A stretch of DNA of 20,538 bases from Chloroflexota bacterium (GTDB lineage: Bacteria > Chloroflexota > Ktedonobacteria > Ktedonobacterales > Ktedonobacteraceae). Shown piece by piece: positions 7,757 to 15,265 of this stretch. Numbering within the stretch: the stretch's first letter is position 1; each line of letters begins with the position of its first letter. The stretch covers positions 1-20,538 of the forward strand of contig VBJK01000111.1 in assembly GCA_005879655.1 (NCBI GenBank). The letters run 5' to 3'. Made by a program: the position numbers and the translations under genes. The notes under the pieces are model-generated. The model worked only from the letters and a program-made list of their open reading frames with translations, ran no database searches and had not been told where the DNA came from.

Positions 7757-8155
7757 CTACTCACTTCGCCAATACCCTCCAACCTCCACCCATTCCTCCG
7801 CCCCAGGCCACGGCGGCATCGTCGTAATCACAATACACAGCGGCACATCACCAGTATTGCGAAACTGAAAATGCGTATGCGTCGGAATTGTCAGGCACAC
7901 GCCAGGAAAAATATCCACCACCGTCTCCTGCTCCCCATCCTTCCGCCAGATCTGGCCCTGCCCCTGAATACAATACCAGATCTCCTCGATAGTCTTATGC
8001 ACACCTGCAATAGACGTAGCATGTGGTTGCAACGTGCAATGACATACACCACCCCGCTCCATATCGAGTAACAAGCGAATTTCTGAACCATCGGGCGCTC
8101 TCACATCCATTTCTTTCGGTGTTTGTCTTGTTTGCATATAGCTGGGATTGTTCAT
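7757..8155 (-). CDS. cupin-domain protein (132 aa)
   Basis: A single small beta-barrel cupin. Motif 1 is reduced to GVHKTIEEIWYCIQGQG (residues 51-67), giving H53 and E57/E58 as likely metal ligands, with the first of the usual two histidines absent. Motif 2 is PGVCLTIPTHTHFQFRNTG (84-102), giving H93/H95 and N100. The C-terminus (MPPWPGAEEWVEVGGYW) is typical of small stand-alone cupins. Such proteins are metal-dependent isomerases, dioxygenases or sugar-binding proteins; the substrate cannot be read from sequence. ATG 8155 has AAAGGAAG about 5 nt upstream. It is monocistronic; its upstream region is the 112-bp tandem duplication, so any promoter must lie in or next to repeat DNA (a weak TTGCGC-16-TAACAT is possible). 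Confidence 0.85.
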   Translation of the reverse strand: MNNPSYMQTRQTPKEMDVRAPDGSEIRLLLDMERGGVCHCTLQPHATSIAGVHKTIEEIWYCIQGQGQIWRKDGEQETVVDIFPGVCLTIPTHTHFQFRNTGDVPLCIVITTMPPWPGAEEWVEVGGYWRSE

Positions 8156-8184
8156 ATCGATCTTCCTTTAATGTTAGAAGAAAA

Positions 8185-8407
8185 ATGTAGACGCGCAATT
8201 TATTGTGCTATGCGTGCCAACAACCACTCGTAGCTGCGCAATTTATTGCGCCTGTTTTCTCTCTTTGTGATCCTATCACAATTTATTGCGCAACTCATGT
8301 AGACGCGCAATTTATTGTGCTATGCATACCAACAACCACTCGTAGCTGCGCAATTTATTGCGCCTGTTTTCTCTCTTTGTGATCCTATCACAATTTATTG
8401 CACAACT
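8185..8407. repeat. 112-bp tandem duplication (two copies)
   Basis: Unit 1 is 8185-8296 and unit 2 is 8297-8407, with only a few differences (for example GCGTGCC against GCATACC). Each unit contains two copies of the GCGCAATTTATTGYGC palindrome, plus a half copy (CACAATTTATTGCGC in unit 1, CACAATTTATTGCAC in unit 2). Confidence 0.9.
8229..8252 (+). repeat. small palindromic repeat, family C (type copy)
   Basis: CGTAG followed by a 6-bp hairpin, GCGCAA-TTTA-TTGCGC. Other copies are at 8186-8209, 8298-8321 and 8341-8364 (+), and at 17431-17454, 18261-18284 and 19822-19845 (-); a diverged copy is at 17489-17507 (-). All lie between genes or begin at a stop codon. Confidence 0.75.
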
Positions 8408-8457
8408 ACGGCTCTCCTCGGTACAAAAAAAGACGTGCCTCCCTTATGCTGAATTAA

Positions 8458-8486
8458 TTGACGGCTCAAGTTGCCGTGTGTATACT
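8458..8486 (+). promoter_or_regulatory. promoter of the HD-domain gene
   Basis: TTGACG (8458-8463), exactly 17 bp, then TATACT (8481-8486). The transcript would begin near 8493 and have a leader of about 210 nt that includes the repeat at 8597-8679. Confidence 0.55.
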
Positions 8487-8596
8487 GCATATTGTGGCAC
8501 TAGTATATCGTTTGTAGTCATTCACTATCTACAACAATATCAGAACAGATTCCCTCCACCCTACAATAAGCGTACCGGCCTATAACGAGCGTACGT

Positions 8597-8679
8597 ACCA
8601 TTGTGGGGGCAATCCCTTGTGGGTTTGCCCTGGGTGGCCTTATTTGACCGGTCTTGTCCCTTGTGGTTGCCCTGCGGCG
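8597..8679 (+). repeat. dispersed repeat, family B copy 1
   Basis: It begins ACCATTGTGGGGGCAATCCC and ends TTGTGGTTGCCCTGCGGCG, with two partial copies of the CCCTTGTGG-TTGCCCTG module in tandem. The same sequence recurs at 17286-17324. It sits in the leader of the HD-domain gene, ending about 20 bp before its ribosome-binding site. Confidence 0.7.
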
Positions 8680-8706
8680 ACTCAGTACAGCATAGAAGAG
8701 GAAACA

Positions 8707-9303
8707 ATGCCAACACGTGACGATGCATATACACTGATGACCAGCCATGTCAAAAATGAGAACCTGCAAAAACATATGCTTTCAGTAGAAGCGGCTATGC
8801 GCGCCTACGCAAGAAAATATGGCGAAGACGAAGAATTATGGGCCATCACCGGCCTCTTGCACGATTGCGATTATGAAGAATATCCCGACCTCAAGGAGCA
8901 CACTCAGGTTGCGGCACGCTGGCTAGAGGCAGCTGGCTATGATCCACGCATCATTTACGCCATCCTGGCTCATAATGATCTCAACCTACAAACTCACCCA
9001 CGTAACAACCTGCTCTCTAAAGGTTTATATGCTTGTGACGAAATTACAGGTATGATTACTGCCACAGCACTCGTACGCCCCAACCGCAGCATCATTGGCC
9101 TTGAGGTCTCATCCGTGCGCAAAAAGATGAAAACGAAAGGCTTTGCCGCCGGGGTAAACCGCGAAGATCTCGTAAAGGGCGCTGCGGCATTAGCAGTCGA
9201 GCTAAACGAACATATCGCCTTCGTGATTCAGGCTATGTCCAGCATTGCTGATACCCTGGGCTTGGCAGGAAAAACTACTCTATTGACAGTGGAAGGGCGA
9301 TAG
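8707..9303 (+). CDS. HD-domain (HDIG-type) phosphohydrolase-like protein
   Basis: 198 residues. The HD metal site is visible in order: H23 in LQKHMLSVE, H52-D53 in GLLHDCDYEEYP, H65 and H89 in AILAHND, and D111 in YACDEITG. This order fits the small HDIG family of predicted metal-dependent phosphohydrolases, often annotated as hydrolases or tRNA-nucleotidyltransferase-like HD proteins. The C-terminal part (GFAAGVNREDLVKGA) is helical and shared within that family. ATG 8707 was chosen because AGAGGAA lies just upstream; the longer frame to 8617 only translates repeat DNA. The PPOX-family gene follows 52 bp downstream in the same direction, so they may be co-transcribed, although nothing in the sequence links their chemistry. 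The substrate is unknown. Confidence 0.85.
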   Translation: MPTRDDAYTLMTSHVKNENLQKHMLSVEAAMRAYARKYGEDEELWAITGLLHDCDYEEYPDLKEHTQVAARWLEAAGYDPRIIYAILAHNDLNLQTHPRNNLLSKGLYACDEITGMITATALVRPNRSIIGLEVSSVRKKMKTKGFAAGVNREDLVKGAAALAVELNEHIAFVIQAMSSIADTLGLAGKTTLLTVEGR

Positions 9304-9355
9304 TATAGTATATAGCAGGCATACAGGTTTAGTAAAAGAAAAGAGAAGATTATCT

Positions 9356-9790
9356 ATGAGCTTTCAACTTCCAGACCCAACAACAGCATTTGGCGAACGC
9401 GTTGCGCGTCGCTTGCGTGACGAACACCTAATATGGCTAACCACCGTTGATACAAAGGGCATGCCGCAACCAACACCAGTCTGGTTTTTATGGGATGAAG
9501 CCAGCTCGACTTTTCTCATCTATAGCCAAAATGAGGCCAAACGCCTGGCACATATCCAGCAGAACCCCAAAGTGGCCCTCAATTTTGACGGGGATGGCTC
9601 AGGCGGCAACATCATTGTCTTTACTGGTCTAGCGGAGACCAGTACCACTGATCCGGCTGTGGATCAAATGCCCGCCTATCTGGAAAAGTATCACGATGCC
9701 ATTGCACGTCTCTTTACGGTTCCACAGAATTTCGCAGCGATGTACTCGGTTGCCTTGCGTATCCATCCCCATGCCGTTCGCGGTCATTGA
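9356..9790 (+). CDS. PPOX-class F420-dependent enzyme, Rv3369-like (TIGR03667)
   Basis: 144 residues with the split-barrel flavin/deazaflavin-binding fold. Blocks typical of the family are FGERVARRLRDEHLIWLTTV (12-31), PQPTPVWFLWD (37-47), YSQNEAKRLAHIQQNPKVAL, NFDGDGSGGNIIVFTGLAE and the C-terminal LRIHPHAVRGH. From family knowledge, these small proteins bind F420 or FMN and reduce unknown substrates. The length is normal and no block is missing. ATG 9356 has AGAGAAGA upstream. The stop is immediately followed, in another frame, by a remnant of a glyoxalase-type gene, suggesting that DNA was lost directly behind this gene. The family assignment is fairly certain; the cofactor and substrate are inferred. 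Confidence 0.85.
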   Translation: MSFQLPDPTTAFGERVARRLRDEHLIWLTTVDTKGMPQPTPVWFLWDEASSTFLIYSQNEAKRLAHIQQNPKVALNFDGDGSGGNIIVFTGLAETSTTDPAVDQMPAYLEKYHDAIARLFTVPQNFAAMYSVALRIHPHAVRGH

Positions 9791-9927
9791 GCCAGAAAAG
9801 CCTGCAACTCCTCCTAGACGCTGGCGCACACATACAGCAAGAGGTCCGAGATATCGGTGGGGGGATGCTGATTGCGTTGATAAAGGACGCAGATGGTAAC
9901 ATCACTGGGCTTATGCAGTCACCTTAA
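9790..9927 (+). pseudogene. 3' remnant of a VOC/glyoxalase-family gene
   Basis: Read from 9790, this frame encodes about 45 residues (QKSLQLLLDAGAHIQQEVRD, then IGGGMLIALIKDADGNITGL, ending MQSP and TAA). This is the characteristic C-terminal beta-alpha end of VOC proteins: D-x-GGG, then K-D-x-D-GN-x-x-G-L-x-Q. There is no start codon or ribosome-binding site, and upstream the frame runs into the end of the PPOX gene. The gene has therefore lost its 5' three quarters. The fragment ends exactly where the 27-bp inverted repeat begins. I see no way it is expressed as a protein. Confidence 0.7.
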
Positions 9928-10060
9928 TGTACATCTCACCATGCTGCTGGTGGAATATGGAGTACGATCCTTGTCTCAAAAATGTCTCCCAGATATTCTG
10001 AGATAACTCACCCACAGGGTAATTGTGCAATCTCCACCAGCAGCATGGTGGGGATGTACA
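9928..10060. repeat. 133-bp element with 27/28-bp inverted ends
   Basis: The left arm 9928-9954 (starting TGTACATCTCACCATG) and the right arm 10033-10060 (ending GGTGGGGATGTACA) are complementary except for one mismatch and one extra base. Between them lie 78 bp without coding character. It abuts the VOC remnant stop codon, so it may be a MITE-like insertion, or a hairpin terminating the + strand operon. Confidence 0.65.
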
Positions 10061-10146
10061 CACCTTGCTGCTCGGCATTGTTCCAGCCCGCCAGGGTTTT
10101 TATTTACAACTCTCCATTCCAGCGGCTCATTTCTATTTCCCAAAAA

Positions 10147-11544
10147 CTACTGAAACGCCCACTCATCCGTTTGAACCATGCTATGGCCGTTTTGTGCGCG
10201 CTTTTCATCATCCTCATCTGCGTCTTTTTCCACTTGGAAAGCATCGCTGTTTTCGGGCAATGGAGCCGTCTTGAGCCACTCAAAGACTGAAGCGATCAGA
10301 ATCAGGTCCTTGTTGCGCGTTGCATGTTGGAAGGATGCCTGGCTCAGTTGTCTTCTTGAGTGTCCAGTGACCTCGGCAATCTCGTCTAAGCTGGCCGATT
10401 TCGTGCCCTTTTCAAGCCACTCAGCTGCGACCTTGGGATAGCGTTTCACAACCTCCATGACCTCACGCAGGGCTTGCATTTTGCCCGTTTTCTGGCTCAC
10501 TGAAACATCGCTCCTTTCCCTATTTTTGAGCGCCGTCAGAATACCGCTCTGCGAGCGTGGTTGCAGCTCGCTCGTATCCGGCAGTTTTTGTTGCCCCGCT
10601 AGCAATGACGAAGTACTCTCCTGTTGCTCTGCGGTTTGCCACCACCAAGCGTCCTGCACGGGCGGCATCGTCACTTGCTGCTGCACGTCTTCTAGACGCC
10701 GCTGTAATTCCTCGATGCGCGGCTCGTACATAGCTTTCAACTGTGTGGTAACGCTGGCAATGACGATATCCGCTGAGAGGGGTTTCTCCCAGAACCAGCG
10801 GAAGGATTTGGCCCACTGCCCCTTGCGTAGACGTTGATTAGCACGCATCTGAGCCTGAATCGTCAAAGCACGCAACTCCTCATCAACCTGCTTTTGCAGG
10901 TAAGTGTTACGGATCTGCAAGATATTGAGCCGCTTTTTCTCATCAGCTTCATATTCGTCCTCATTTAAGCTATCTAGCGGTCGCACATTAATGATCAATT
11001 CTGCGGCAATAGACATCATGATAACAAACAGTGGAAATGATGCCAGTACATACGGTGAAGATACTTGCACCCACAGTGGTGCATGAGGCAAAACAATGTG
11101 TGCATCAAAATCGTTGAGTGAAATAGCTAAATTGGCAAAGGTCGATGTCGCACAGCAAATAGCAATAAACGCGAGAAATTGCCGTGCACGTAGCTCTTCG
11201 CCGCGATAGCGTGCTTCTAGCATAGCTTGTATGAGAACGATCGTCACCAGGTCCAGGAAGAATGAGACGGCAAATCCCAGATATTGGGCCACTACCGGGA
11301 CATCACGACCATTCCCTGTAATGCCGAAGAAAATACCAGCATGTAGGATAGAGACAGCCATGAAGACGAGGTTGACGGACCAGAAAAAGCCGGTGCGCGT
11401 CATTACCCTTGCGTGCAGTTGAGCCAGCGACTTCCCAATTGCATTCATATGCCTGATGACTACAACGAGGATAGCGACGCTGAAGACAGTAGCGACGACA
11501 CCAGACGAAATATAAGGGTTAATCAGGTATGGGACAATATTCAT
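10147..11544 (-). CDS. multi-pass membrane protein with cytoplasmic coiled coil and HTH-like C-terminus (465 aa)
   Basis: No family recognised. The N-terminal about 190 residues hold five predicted membrane helices (about 14-34, 54-76, 84-110, 121-142, 166-187). Then comes a charged helical region likely to form a coiled coil (about 195-245 and 275-295), a Gln/Ser-rich linker, and a C-terminal segment RYPKVAAEWLEKGTKSASLD followed by EIAEVTGHSRRQLSQA, which has the spacing of a helix-turn-helix. The tail is acidic. The start is uncertain: AGGAGA lies 10 nt before ATG 11544 and 7 nt before an in-frame GTG at 11547. It is 46 bp downstream of the 100-aa membrane gene on the same strand and is probably in its operon. 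A membrane-anchored DNA-binding or sensor role is a guess. Confidence 0.7.
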   Translation of the reverse strand: MNIVPYLINPYISSGVVATVFSVAILVVVIRHMNAIGKSLAQLHARVMTRTGFFWSVNLVFMAVSILHAGIFFGITGNGRDVPVVAQYLGFAVSFFLDLVTIVLIQAMLEARYRGEELRARQFLAFIAICCATSTFANLAISLNDFDAHIVLPHAPLWVQVSSPYVLASFPLFVIMMSIAAELIINVRPLDSLNEDEYEADEKKRLNILQIRNTYLQKQVDEELRALTIQAQMRANQRLRKGQWAKSFRWFWEKPLSADIVIASVTTQLKAMYEPRIEELQRRLEDVQQQVTMPPVQDAWWWQTAEQQESTSSLLAGQQKLPDTSELQPRSQSGILTALKNRERSDVSVSQKTGKMQALREVMEVVKRYPKVAAEWLEKGTKSASLDEIAEVTGHSRRQLSQASFQHATRNKDLILIASVFEWLKTAPLPENSDAFQVEKDADEDDEKRAQNGHSMVQTDEWAFQ

Positions 11545-11590
11545 CACCAATCGATCTCCTACTCCATTATTTGATTTTCTGCTGCTATCT

Positions 11591-11893
11591 TCAGGCAGGG
11601 TTGTCTAAAGATTCAGACTCGTCATCCCTCTTTCTCGGCTCAATATCCTCTGGAATAGCAGGATTGATGAAGCCGATGAGCAATCTGATAATACCAATGA
11701 TGACGATCAATGCGCCCAGTCCGACGAGCAACCCCTCAGTGCTATTGACTGTATTCAGAGCCAGACCAGCGCCTACCAAGAGAAGTCCTATTCCAATGGC
11801 GACCAGTCCGCTTACTGTATATCTGCTCGATTTTCTCCGTAGGGCCTCTTCAAAAACCCTCTGCCGTGACATCCTGCTTCTTTCCTCAGACAT
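11591..11893 (-). CDS. small two-helix membrane protein (100 aa)
   Basis: A basic N-terminus (RQRVFEEALRRKSSR) precedes two hydrophobic segments at about residues 27-47 and 53-75 (GLVAIGIGLLLVGAGLAL and GLLVGLGALIVIIGIIRLLI), rich in Gly as in tightly packed helical hairpins. The tail is acidic (PEDIEPRKRDDESES). The positive-inside rule puts the N-terminus in the cytoplasm. The start is ATG 11893 with AAAGGAAGG upstream; an internal Met at residue 8 is possible. It is the first gene of a two-gene operon with the larger membrane protein downstream, preceded by a recognisable promoter. Function unknown. Confidence 0.65.
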   Translation of the reverse strand: MSEERSRMSRQRVFEEALRRKSSRYTVSGLVAIGIGLLLVGAGLALNTVNSTEGLLVGLGALIVIIGIIRLLIGFINPAIPEDIEPRKRDDESESLDNPA

Positions 11894-11973
11894 CCTGGCC
11901 TTCCTTTCGCCTGCTCTGTAAACAACTTGCCTGTACTTTCTCTGCCTGCACCACTGAGAGCTTGCTAGCTTCC

Positions 11974-12002
11974 ATTATACGCCAGGGATCGTTGAGCAGC
12001 AA
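11974..12002 (-). promoter_or_regulatory. promoter of the two-gene membrane-protein operon
   Basis: Minus strand: TTGCTG (12002-11997), exactly 17 bp, then consensus TATAAT (11979-11974), about 80 bp before the ATG at 11893. Confidence 0.55.
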
Positions 12003-12018
12003 TGAGTCATAGGACCAT

Positions 12019-12058
12019 GGGTGTAGATGTATAAGCAATCATCAATATATCTACACCC
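12019..12058. terminator. hairpin downstream of the uracil-DNA glycosylase gene
   Basis: A perfect 10-bp stem, GGGTGTAGAT/ATCTACACCC, extended by imperfect pairs, lies 20 bp after the stop of the glycosylase gene. There is no T-tract on either strand, so termination is only probable. Confidence 0.4.
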
Positions 12059-12079
12059 GCTTTGTTACTTGCGATTGCA

Positions 12080-12724
12080 CTAGAAAAGAGATAATTGCTG
12101 AGGGGGTGGTTCTTCCCGCTTCTTCGTGGGTTCTATAAGTTTCGATGACCCTTCAGTGGCCACGCGATCAGCCTCGGCAATAACCAGGGGAATCTTCTTA
12201 AAGTCTTCGCGTATCACATTTTTCAGGCTCGTCTGATGCAGACCAGCGGCGGGGTGATACATTGCAATACAAACATAGCCCTCTTTTTTGCGTGCCCGAC
12301 CATGGATGGCGCTGATCTTCTCATTGCCGAAGAACTTGACCATTGAGTAACGGCCTAATGTGACTACAACACGCGGTTTAATGGCAGCTATCTGTCGATC
12401 AAGATAATCGTTGCACGCATCAATCTCTTCCGGTAGCGGATCACGATTATTGGGTGGACGACATTTCACTACATTGGTGATAAAGACATCTGATCGTTTG
12501 AGATTAATACTTGCCAGCAGTTCATCCAGAAATTGTCCAGCCGGACCAACAAATGGCCGTCCTTGTTGATCTTCGTGGAAACCAGGTCCCTCACCAATAA
12601 ATAAGATCTTCGCGTCCGTTTTGCCCTCACCGGAAACTGCTCTGGTCCGACCTTTACAGAGATTACACTTTGAGCAGGTGGAAGCCTCTACAGCGATCTC
12701 TCTCAGTAGTTCCTCCGACGACAT
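12080..12724 (-). CDS. type-4 uracil-DNA glycosylase, Fe-S containing
   Basis: It removes uracil from DNA, starting base-excision repair of deaminated cytosine. Four cysteines in the family's [4Fe-4S] arrangement are visible: the CSKC pair near the N-terminus, one in TNVVKCRPP and one in EIDACNDYL. The catalytic loop is GEGPGFHEDQQGRPFVGPAG, and the late HPAA motif (MYHPAAGL) contacts uracil. The length (214 aa) is normal, with an extra Pro/Gln-rich tail ending QQLSLF. That tail resembles short C-terminal peptides that can bind the DNA polymerase sliding clamp; this is an inference. I prefer ATG 12724 because AAAAGGGG and AAAGAAG precede it, whereas ATG 12745 has no ribosome-binding site. It follows pnp but is separated from it by a strong terminator. 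Confidence 0.93.
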   Translation of the reverse strand: MSSEELLREIAVEASTCSKCNLCKGRTRAVSGEGKTDAKILFIGEGPGFHEDQQGRPFVGPAGQFLDELLASINLKRSDVFITNVVKCRPPNNRDPLPEEIDACNDYLDRQIAAIKPRVVVTLGRYSMVKFFGNEKISAIHGRARKKEGYVCIAMYHPAAGLHQTSLKNVIREDFKKIPLVIAEADRVATEGSSKLIEPTKKREEPPPQQLSLF

Positions 12725-12797
12725 AACTTCTTTACCCCTTTTCATTAAAATTGCTCTACGCAGCAGTTTTGCTAATTTGACCCTTACAGCAAAGAAA

Positions 12798-12872
12798 GGG
12801 CGACTATGAGCACCCCCCTACAATGCCACACATATGGAGCCATGGTAGGACAACAATTGCTCATAGTCGCCC
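12798..12872 (-). terminator. intrinsic terminator of pnp
   Basis: Perfect 15-bp arms, GGGCGACTATGAGCA (12798-12812) and its complement (12858-12872), begin 24 bp after the pnp stop. A nested CCTAC/GTAGG stem is inside. On the minus strand the stem exits into TTTCTTTGCTG. It separates pnp from the glycosylase gene. Confidence 0.65.
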
Positions 12873-12896
12873 AAATCTCAACAAATCTACAATTGA

Positions 12897-13733
12897 CTAC
12901 CAGCGACGCTCTGGGGGCCGCTGACCGAAGCCACTATCCCGGCGGGGACCACCAGGGCCACGGTTCGGGCCTCCTGGTCCCATCGGACGGCGCTGACCAA
13001 AGCTACCGCGATCGCCATAACTACCGCGATCACGCATACCGCCACTACTCTCGCGGTCATTATAGCCGCCACGATCACGACCACCACCATAGCCACCACG
13101 ATCATTATAACCGCCAGGACCACGACTAGGCATCGGCTCACGATCACGTCCTGGGCCACCATAGCTACCGGGAGGGCCTCCACGACTAGGACCGCCACGA
13201 CCAGGGCCACGGTTGCCCACGCGATCACTATCCATCTCGGCTTGAGATGGCATTTCACCGCTCAATGCAGCGCGACGTGATAGATTGATACGTCCCTGAG
13301 CATCGACCTCGATCACCATGACCGTAATCTCATCGCCGACAGAGACCACATCCTCCGGTCGCATCACCTGATAATCGGCTAACTGCGAGGTACGTACCAG
13401 TCCCTCTTTGCCCGGCAGAATTTCGACGAAGCAGCCAAAGTCAACCAGACGACGCACTGTGCCCGTATAGATGCGACCAACCTCGACCTCTTCAGTCAAA
13501 GCACGTACAGCATCCAGCGCGTGCTGCATCGACTCGCCAGAAGTCGCCGAGATATTGACTGAGCCATCGTCTTCGATGTCAATCTTTGCGCCGCTCTCCT
13601 CCTGAATCTTGCGGATCGTCTTGCCACCTGGTCCAATGACTGCGCCGATCTTATCAGGGTTGATCTTGATCGTCTGAATACGGGGCGCGAACTCCGAGAG
13701 ATCTTCGCGCGGAGCCTCAATCGTGTCAAGCAT
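12897..13733 (-). CDS. pnp: polyribonucleotide nucleotidyltransferase, C-terminal piece (out of frame with the N-terminal piece)
   Basis: This frame carries the rest of PNPase: [15 protein letters not shown], then a KH domain ([20 protein letters not shown]), then an S1 domain ([20 protein letters not shown], with [12 protein letters not shown]). The last about 100 residues are a Gly/Arg/Pro/Ser/Asp-rich tail with many RGG- and DRGG-like units, ending PPERRW. KH and S1 bind the RNA that the core degrades phosphorolytically; an RGG tail could add RNA binding. The ATG at 13733 is the equivalent of an internal Met (KMLDTI) and has no ribosome-binding site, so this is not an independent gene in origin. 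It is the continuation of the frame at 13742-15265, displaced by one base and with about 26 codons missing at the join. Confidence 0.8.
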   Translation of the reverse strand: MLDTIEAPREDLSEFAPRIQTIKINPDKIGAVIGPGGKTIRKIQEESGAKIDIEDDGSVNISATSGESMQHALDAVRALTEEVEVGRIYTGTVRRLVDFGCFVEILPGKEGLVRTSQLADYQVMRPEDVVSVGDEITVMVIEVDAQGRINLSRRAALSGEMPSQAEMDSDRVGNRGPGRGGPSRGGPPGSYGGPGRDREPMPSRGPGGYNDRGGYGGGRDRGGYNDRESSGGMRDRGSYGDRGSFGQRRPMGPGGPNRGPGGPRRDSGFGQRPPERRW

Positions 13734-15265
13734 CTTCTGTCCATATGGAGCGCTGTTACTCCATCTGCCGTGCCTGCAACCTTGAAGTCCATATCACCCA
13801 GCGCATCTTCAATACCCTGAATATCGCTGAGCACCGCCCACTTACCAGCACGCGAGCCATCACCCGTCACTAGTCCCATAGCGACACCAGCAACTGGCGC
13901 ATGAATGGGAACACCCGCATCCATCAGAGCCAGCGTGGTACCACACACAGAACCCATGGAGGTCGAGCCATTAGAAGAGAGTATATCAGAGACCGAGCGG
14001 ATTGTATAAGGGAACTCGTCCTGCGGAGGAAGTACCGCCGCTACGGCGCGCTCCGCCAGAGCACCATGCCCAATCTCACGACGACCAGGACCGCGCAAAG
14101 GCTTACTCTCACCAGTGGAGAAAGGTGGGAAGTTGTAATGGTGCATAAAGCGCTTATTTTCGCTGCGCCCCAGACCATCCAGCACCTGCTCATCACCAGG
14201 CGAGCCAAGCGTCACTACACTCAGCACCTGCGTCTGTCCACGCGTGAAGAGAGCAGAACCATGAGTACGTGGTAGCAAGCCAACCTCGCAGCTAATTTGG
14301 CGGATCGTCTTGAGATCGCGTCCATCAGGGCGCTGACCTTGATCCAGAATGGCATTGCGCACATACGACTTTAGCTCTGTCTCATAAAACGTAATCAGAT
14401 CTTTCAAGCGATCAGGATACTGCGTCCCAAGCTCAGTCACCAGTTCATCTTGCACGTGATTTAAAGCAGCAGACCGCGCAGCCTTATTAGCATTACTTAC
14501 AGCGGCCTCAAAGCGAGGAACGACAAACTCGGAGACCTTGGCATGCAACTCCTCATCGACCACCGGCGGCGTGAAGGTACGCTTCACCACACCTACAGCC
14601 TGTACCAGCTTCTCCTGCATCTTAATAATTTCTTGCAGAGCCTCTTGACCGAAGCGCACAGCCTCCAGCATCAACTCTTCAGGAAGTTCCCTTGCACCAG
14701 CTTCCACCATCATCACAGCATCAGCGGTACCAGCAATCGTCAGATCGAGCTTGCTGCGTGCCGCCTGCGACTCCACAGGATTAATAACTAACTGATCATC
14801 GATGTAGCCGACACTGACAGCACCGACTGGTCCATAGAACGGAATATCTGACAGGCTGAGGGCGGCAGAAGCACCGACAATGCCCATTATGTTGGGATCA
14901 TTCTCCTGATCTACCGAAAGCACAGTAATAATGATCTGGACATCATTGCGATAACCTTTGGGAAAGAGAGGGCGGAGAGGACGATCAGTAAGACGGCTAG
15001 CGAGGATAGCATGTTCAGTAGCTCGGCCTTCGCGTTTGATAAAGCCACCGGGGATCTTCCCTGCGGCATACATACGTTCTTCAACATCAACGGTTAAAGG
15101 GAAAAAGTCAATGCCTTCACGAGGCTCATCGCTGCCAACCGCAGTTGCCAGGATAACGGTATCGCCATAGCGCACCAGAACTGCGCCATTACTTTGTTCT
15201 GCCACGCGACCGGTCTCAATGCTCATGACCCGATTCCCGATGACAGCTTCTTGACGGTGAATCAT
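13496..15265 (-). CDS. pnp: polyribonucleotide nucleotidyltransferase, N-terminal piece (frameshifted)
   Basis: PNPase degrades mRNA 3' to 5' with phosphate and is the core of the bacterial RNA-decay machinery. Residues 1-509 (15265 to about 13739) are a good PNPase: first RNase PH domain ([37 protein letters not shown]), helical linker, then second RNase PH domain ([68 protein letters not shown]). At HMD (13739) the frame departs from the family and reads a nonsense tail of about 80 residues to 13496. The start is ATG 15265, with CGGAGGAAAT directly upstream; the longer frame adds 7 residues. rpsO-pnp is the classic gene pair. Either the gene is broken or the sequence has an error. Confidence 0.85.
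   Translation of the reverse strand: MIHRQEAVIGNRVMSIETGRVAEQSNGAVLVRYGDTVILATAVGSDEPREGIDFFPLTVDVEERMYAAGKIPGGFIKREGRATEHAILASRLTDRPLRPLFPKGYRNDVQIIITVLSVDQENDPNIMGIVGASAALSLSDIPFYGPVGAVSVGYIDDQLVINPVESQAARSKLDLTIAGTADAVMMVEAGARELPEELMLEAVRFGQEALQEIIKMQEKLVQAVGVVKRTFTPPVVDEELHAKVSEFVVPRFEAAVSNANKAARSAALNHVQDELVTELGTQYPDRLKDLITFYETELKSYVRNAILDQGQRPDGRDLKTIRQISCEVGLLPRTHGSALFTRGQTQVLSVVTLGSPGDEQVLDGLGRSENKRFMHHYNFPPFSTGESKPLRGPGRREIGHGALAERAVAAVLPPQDEFPYTIRSVSDILSSNGSTSMGSVCGTTLALMDAGVPIHAPVAGVAMGLVTGDGSRAGKWAVLSDIQGIEDALGDMDFKVAGTADGVTALHMDRRCLTRLRLRAKISRSSRPVFRRSRSTLIRSAQSLDQVARRSARFRRRAAQRLTSKTMAQSISRRLLASRCSTRWMLYVL

Noticed and set aside
7536..8071. Plus-strand ORFs over the inverted-repeat region and the cupin gene
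   Set aside because: They are antisense to a clear cupin gene or translate palindromic DNA; there is no ribosome-binding site and no recognisable domain.
8185..8407. CRISPR array
   Set aside because: Only two direct copies of 112 bp with no spacers; the short repeats inside are palindromic REP-like units, not regularly spaced.
9714..9905. Minus-strand 63-aa ORF overlapping the PPOX gene end
   Set aside because: The plus strand has the better reading here (PPOX C-terminus plus VOC remnant); the minus frame has no known motif.
12806..13258. Long ORFs on both strands over the pnp tail (His/Tyr/Asp-rich on +, Val/Ala-rich on -)
   Set aside because: They are shadow translations of the low-complexity Gly/Arg codon repeats and have no ribosome-binding sites or protein character.
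13700..13770. Programmed -1 frameshift in pnp
   Set aside because: There is no slippery heptamer at the junction, and a frameshift alone would still leave about 26 conserved residues missing. A deletion or sequence error explains both facts.
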